The notes beneath the pieces were generated by a model. It worked only from the letters and a program-made list of their open reading frames with translations, had not been told where the DNA came from and made no database searches. A stretch of 64,000 bases of DNA from Lepus europaeus (lineage: Eukaryota; Chordata; Mammalia; Lagomorpha; Leporidae): positions 26,862,266 to 26,926,265 of the forward strand of contig NC_084837.1 of the NCBI RefSeq assembly GCF_033115175.1, in the 5' to 3' direction. The position numbers were made by a program, and so were the translations under genes. How positions within the stretch are numbered: position 1 is the first letter of the stretch; every line of letters begins with the position of its first letter. Of this stretch, positions 59,546-64,000 are shown one piece after another.

Positions 59546-60225
59546 TTTATTCCTAGTGACAGATATTGAATATATGCTCTTTTCTCTGAAGTTGCATGTA
59601 AGGTCTAATAGACAATGATAATATCAAAGCCTCGAAGGGCAGAGGACTAGGACAACAGAACAGGTGTCCAGATACAGTCACTCCAAGTTAGAAGGCCACT
59701 GCTGCATCACCCATTCCCCCCCCCCCCCCCCCCCCCCCCGTTAAGCTGACCTTCTGTGGTGTCTTCTGTTGTGCAGTCTCAGTGGACCTATTCTACAGAT
59801 GTTGCTCGATGCTGGTCCCTGCCGTGGTGTCACTCTGTCTCTACCACCTGCCTCAGAGAAGGCCCTTCAGAGTCTCTGTGATTCTGCCCTCTGGCTGGGA
59901 TTCCTAGAATCATGTAGGAATCCGTAGGCCATTGTTCCTCATCATTCTGGACCATAAGACTGAGACAATTCCTAGAGCTTTATTGGGAAAAATAAATTGT
60001 CATTTGTGCTTGTAAAACTACATATTTTAGGATCTTTTCTTTTTACTTCTCCATTTCTATAGTCCCCATACCACATTTTGAATTTAGGAGAGGGTCAGAG
60101 TCTAGATTCCCTTCTTTTGAAATCATAAATATCTAACTTTATGAATTTCTTTCTCAATACTTTATGAAAATTTTATATACATTTCAATGGATATAGTAAA
60201 TTAAATTTTTCTTCCTGTTATTTGA
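59546..60225. other. No gene; contains a 26-C run
   Basis: Unassigned sequence around a homopolymer. Confidence 0.5.
59716..59741. repeat. Poly(C) run, 26 consecutive C
   Basis: Pure C26 between CATT and GTTAAG. Such runs are unstable in replication and in sequencing; the length may be an assembly or polymerase artefact. Confidence 0.92.
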
Positions 60226-60437
60226 GAATACTTCAAAAATTCATGGAAAATTGAATTAAAAGTTAAGTTTATATTGATACAAAAATTTTGAAAATCTATG
60301 CATACAAAGCATCTTCAAAATCCTCATGTAAGAAGTATTTTATGAAGAAGTTGTTCATGAATTTCAATTTTTTTGGCACCAAAATAAACTTATCTTTTAA
60401 TTCCAGTTTTCCAGGAACTGTTTGAAGTATCCTTGTA
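60226..60437. repeat. MITE-like element, copy 3 (best inverted repeats)
   Basis: AATACTTCAAAAATTCATGG then AAATTGAATTAAAAGTTAAG at the left pairs with CTTATCTTTTAATTCCAGTT and TGTTTGAAGTATCC at the right, arms of about 45 bp. The middle holds TTTTGGCACCAAAATAAAC. ORF-free. Confidence 0.65.
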
Positions 60438-60521
60438 TAAAAATTTTTGGAATAGATTTTAAAAGGAGAATCCTTTTGAAGACAACATGCAGTTCTAGTT
60501 CTCTCAGTTAAAATTGTCTGA

Positions 60522-60846
60522 GAGGCATGCATTTGACACAGTGGTCCCAATGCCAATTGGATGCTTGCAATCCATATCAAAATACCCAGGTTCAAGTCTC
60601 TGTTCCACTTCCTGCTCCAGGTTCCTGTGAATGGGCACCCTGGGAAGAAGCAGATGATGGCTGAAGTAGTTGGGTCTCTGCCATCCATGTGGGTGCCAAA
60701 GAATGAGTGCCTGGCTCCTGGCATTGGCCTTGCCCGGCCTCAGCTGTTATGGGCATGTAGGGAATAAACCAGTGGATTGAAGATCTCTTTGTTTCTCTTC
60801 CTCTCTGTTTCTGCCTCTCAAAAATAAATGAAAAAATAATTTAAAA
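60522..60846 (+). repeat. CSINE, sense, old
   Basis: AGGTTCAAGTCTCTGTTCCA, CATCCATGTGGGTGCC, GGAATAAACCAGTGGATTGAAG and CTCAAAAATAAATGAAAAAAT. Confidence 0.78.
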
Positions 60847-61765
60847 ATAAAATTACCCAAGAATAATGACTGAAGAACTGAAAGTATTCTCTCTGGAACA
60901 GGTATTTAAAATAAAGTTGTTTTAGAAACTTAAGAATAAGTGTAATTAGCACATGGTCATGTAATGTTCTTTCCAATCCTAATATTTTATTATTTTTAAA
61001 ATGTGAGATATATTTAATTTTTTTGAAAGTTACACTGGATAAAGGCATGGCCTGAGCTAGCTCTGAGGAAATTGGCCTGGGTATTCCAATTTTGATTTGT
61101 TACTCCACATATTGGGTACTAGATTTTTCTAACCTAAAAGGACATTTTAATTAAATAATGAGTAGAGTTTAATAAGAAAATTCAAGGACTTGTAAAACAA
61201 TAATAAGTATTAGAACTATCAGAACACTTGGCAGTAGTTTGCTTTAAATTTCAACTGTTAATGCCTAGCTGTTTATACTTACCTTAATCTTGTTAATAAA
61301 GGTATTTATTTATTAAATTCCAGCCTATACTATATGTTGTTGGGAGTATAAACTTGTGTATGTCAAAATTTATACTTGATCTACATATTTATGGAAAGTA
61401 CAAAGCTACACATTTCAGATTTGGATTTTTAAAATTTTTGTCTTTATGTAGGTAAATAATTTAACACATTCTCTAGTTTAAAAAGAAAGCAAAAAAAAAC
61501 CTGTTTTGTGCTCCAAAGTTGAAAATTTGCATTGTGTTATGAGATCTTTCCAAGAAGGTTAGTGGTAGAGAAAAGACTGTGTTGACAGCGTTGATTGAAA
61601 CAGACATGTTTTTAAATATTAGTAAGTTGTTGCTAGCTCAAGGTTAAGAGCTTTTGTGTAAGCATTTCCCACACAGGAAAAGTGACTGGCAAGTTTTTCT
61701 AATTTACCAAATTAAAAATATGCTTTCTGCAAATAGGAAGAAGTAATATTTGTGAATATCAATTT
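60847..61765. other. No gene seen
   Basis: AT-rich, no repeat family recognised. Confidence 0.5.
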
Positions 61766-62091
61766 TTTTTAAAGATTTTATTTGTTTATTTGACAGGTAG
61801 AGTTACAGACAGAAAGAGACAGAGAGGAAGGTATTCCTTCCATTGGTTCACTTCCCAAATGGCTGCAATGGCTGGAGCTACGCTGATCTGAAGCCAGGAG
61901 CCAGGTGCTTCCTGCTGGTCTCCCATGTAGTTGCAGGGGCCCAAGCACTTGGGCCATCCTCCACTGACTTCTCAGGTCACAGCAGAGAGCTGGACAGGAA
62001 GAGGAGCAACCAGGACTAGAACCTGGTGCCCATATGGGAGTGCCGGCACCGCAGGCAGAGGATTAACCTAGTGGGCTATAACATCGGCCCC
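61766..62091 (-). repeat. CSINE, antisense
   Basis: TTTAAAGATTTTATTTGTTT, TTGGTTCACTTCCCAAATGG, GGACTAGAACCTGGTGCCC, ending CTATAACATCGGCCCC. TGAATATCAATTTT and TGAATAACAATTTT flank it. Confidence 0.9.
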
Positions 62092-62663
62092 ATGAATAAC
62101 AATTTTTAACAGTTTCATCCTATTCAACTTTTGGTCACTATTAACTGGTAGATATTGAGATTAAAAGCTTAACTTTTGCCACTGAAAATTAGGCAGTTGT
62201 CTCAAAATATTGCTACTTTTTTTCCATTGATGGGTACTGTACATGATTTGATAGCTATTTGGATCACCTCTGGGTACGCGGGAAGAACACGAGTCTTGAA
62301 ATGAGGAAATATATGTAAGGATCTTTAATATTGCACATGCCAGCAAACCAGCATAGATAAGTTAAATAAATCATGTTAAGTGCAAGGAACTACAGCTAAA
62401 GCCTGAGAGTTTCGAATGACATTGACATTAAGTCTCACTGCATTTCTCTCTCTGTTCTTTTAAATAAGCTTTGATCTTTTTTGTTAATGTTTAATTATTT
62501 TTTTTTAATTTTTAAACTGCTTCAAATACTGTAGAAAAGTATAAGGATGCATACAATGAGTATATACTTAAATTTAACAGTTTTAATGCTGTCTTTCATA
62601 TTTGCTTAATGTTAGTGTATTTATAAAGTAAACTTGTTCTTAGAGCAGCATCACTTGTAGGAC
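62092..62663. other. No gene seen
   Basis: AT-rich flank left of the endogenous retrovirus. Confidence 0.5.
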
Positions 62664-63146
62664 TGTAGTAACTTTTTATTTTTTAACTTTTTATTTCTTT
62701 GGCAATATGCATGCAATCCAAGTTTAATACCTTATAAGCCAGGAGGGTATCTCAGCAAAGAACTGAGAGCCCAGTTTGCATTTACACAGGAGTTTTACAA
62801 ATATAGATATTTCTCTTTCTCACTTTTCTCTTCCCCCTTCCTTTTCTGGAATGTTAGTGAGTGGAGGGCTTTCTGGGCATGGAACTTATCAAATTCCTCC
62901 CAGGCATTAATCACCACAGTATTATTGACTATAAGCTCTCCACTCCACTGGTACAAGGTGGGAAAGATGCTCTTAAGATTAAAGGGCTGGGACCCACCTA
63001 AAAGGGGGACTGTTGATGTGCAAGAGCTGATCTGCTTCCAAGATGCAATTCAAAGCTTCTTCCCTCATTCAACTACACAAAATTCTCATTTTTCTTCCTT
63101 GGCCCCTCTCACACACTTAGGCTAACGTCTACCTTGCCACTTAACA
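62664..63146 (-). mobile_element. 3' LTR of an antisense endogenous retrovirus
   Basis: 483 bp bounded by TG...CA. Minus strand starts TGTTAAGTGGCAAGGTAGAC and ends AGTTACTACA. A polyadenylation signal (GAAATAAAAAGT) lies near the 3' end, after CTCTCAGTTCTTTGCTGAGA, a sequence of the kind found at the R/U5 region of retroviral LTRs. Immediately upstream in sense is a purine run ATGGGGGAA (plus 63147-63157), the expected polypurine tract. Class not assigned. Confidence 0.72.
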
Positions 63147-64000
63147 TTCCCCCATAATATTATGGAATAAATGAGTGAAGGTCTGACTTCTGTAGCTTAC
63201 TTGAGTTGGCACATGGGTGTAGAGCTGGTTATGGATAGTTTCTTACTTTCTGTCGTATGGCATTGGACAACCAATGGTATTGAATTAGTGTTGGAGAACA
63301 TTGTCCTTAATGATCCAGAGAGCTGGTCATGTTGTACAATGGGATAGGTTGGAATTCTTGCTTCATTACCTTGTTACCATCTAGATGGATGGCTTATATT
63401 CTGTAGAGAAAAAGATGCATGCGTGCATTAAAGATTCCTGGTCCAAAGTAAAGAAGTCAGAGGGGCTAGGAGAGGCAACAGTCAAGATTTCCGTGATCCA
63501 GTGTTAGGCTAGAAATTCCAACTCTAACTGGCATGGTCATGGAATTGTCTGGCTTTACCCAAGACATGGTGAATATGGTTTTGTAACTGTCTAGTTTGAG
63601 TGACCACAAAACAACAATCTTCAGGATTTTTTGGGACCCAGTTCAGGTCGTCGTGGGGAACTGACTCTTGACTTGTGGGGAATGGAACCTCTTGTTTGTA
63701 GATTGCAATTTTAGGATCCTGTCCGTGGGGTAAACACAATGCATCTCCAAATTCCTCTGCTGTGTGAGTAGCTGCAAGCTCTTGTAACATTGGTAGAGTC
63801 TGGCTGAGGAGCAGCGTTCCATCTTTCCAGGTTAACTCATGCACCTGTGTCAGTTCTGGAGGGCCCTTACAGAATGATCTGGATCATTGTGAAGCTACCC
63901 AGATCTCCCTTAATCTGCCTAAGACATTGCAGAGGAAAAGGGACTTGGACCCAAGTAGGTCTTCACCCTCCAGGCATCTGCTGAATAAATTAGTCAACTG
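63147..64000 (-). mobile_element. Internal region of the same endogenous retrovirus, running off the window
   Basis: Sits upstream (in sense) of the polypurine tract and 3' LTR, so it should be the 3' end of the internal region. It has no obvious envelope transmembrane or fusion-peptide pattern. The only sizeable open stretch is 63524-63844. The other LTR is outside the window, so it is unknown whether the provirus is complete. Confidence 0.5.
63524..63844 (-). pseudogene. Unrecognised ORF of about 107 codons next to the 3' LTR
   Basis: Opens at a GTG and extends upstream (PPELTQ) to a stop; no ATG begins it. The protein has TWKDGTLLLSQTLPMLQELA near the start and DDLNWVPKNPEDCCFVVTQT near residue 65-84. 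Hydrophilic, no signal peptide, no membrane segment, no zinc knuckle. I do not recognise it. Its place 380 bp before the LTR suggests a retroviral 3' gene remnant or an internally deleted provirus where an earlier gene now lies near the LTR. Confidence 0.4.

Noticed and set aside
60296..60724. 142-codon minus-strand ORF
   Set aside because: It spans a MITE-like element and an old CSINE, so it is not a gene.

Overview
This is mammalian chromosomal DNA with no host protein-coding gene or host exon that I can support. It is AT-rich and packed with tRNA-derived SINEs of the leporid C-repeat (CSINE) type: a GGCCGGCRCYGTGGC-like 5' end, a pol III B-box-like GGTTCTAGTCC/GGTTCGAGACC, a CT-rich 3' part and an AAATAAATAAATCTTT tail. 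L1 3' ends of the lagomorph type are also present. Together they point to a rabbit or hare, most likely European rabbit. The window is probably intergenic or deep intronic.

Layout. 0-5 kb: an old antisense L1 (reverse transcriptase/endonuclease, ORF1, probable 5' leader), cut by a CSINE, then a second antisense L1 ORF2 piece. 5-18 kb: scattered CSINEs, ancient L2 and MaLR-like LTR pieces, and unique DNA. 18-21.4 kb: antisense L1 3' region, a 430-bp element with long inverted repeats, and a MaLR-like LTR split by two CSINEs. 21.4-28 kb: mostly unique DNA with MIR, a lagomorph L1 3' end and microsatellites. 28.2-33.5 kb: one old sense L1 that has served as a landing pad for CSINEs, a solo LTR and a young L1-type retrocopy. 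34.2-36.6 kb: an antisense L1. 36.6-42.4 kb: unique DNA with CSINEs and MIR. 42.86-47.98 kb: the most notable element. 48-62.6 kb: mostly unique DNA, CSINEs, MaLR pieces and a 26-C run. 62.66-64 kb: the 3' LTR and adjacent internal region of an antisense endogenous retrovirus that runs off the window.

The notable element (42856-47975, minus strand) is complete at both ends. It has a 17-bp target-site duplication, an L1 5' leader starting with a YY1-type CAAGATGGCGG, an intact 345-codon L1 ORF1, and the G-rich lagomorph L1 3' end with a poly(A) tail. Between ORF1 and the 3' end I find no ORF2. In its place is about 1.9 kb of ORF-poor AT-rich sequence, then a stretch that on one reading resembles a decayed retroviral nucleocapsid/protease segment. 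A 5'-truncated retrocopy of the same 3' 1.24 kb, about 98% identical by eye, lies at 29320-30597 with its own 15-bp duplication. This looks like a young, ORF1-only, HAL1-like non-autonomous LINE, or else an L1 copy with ORF2 deleted.

All repeat-family names were given by eye without a library search. Boundaries are approximate unless a duplication is quoted.
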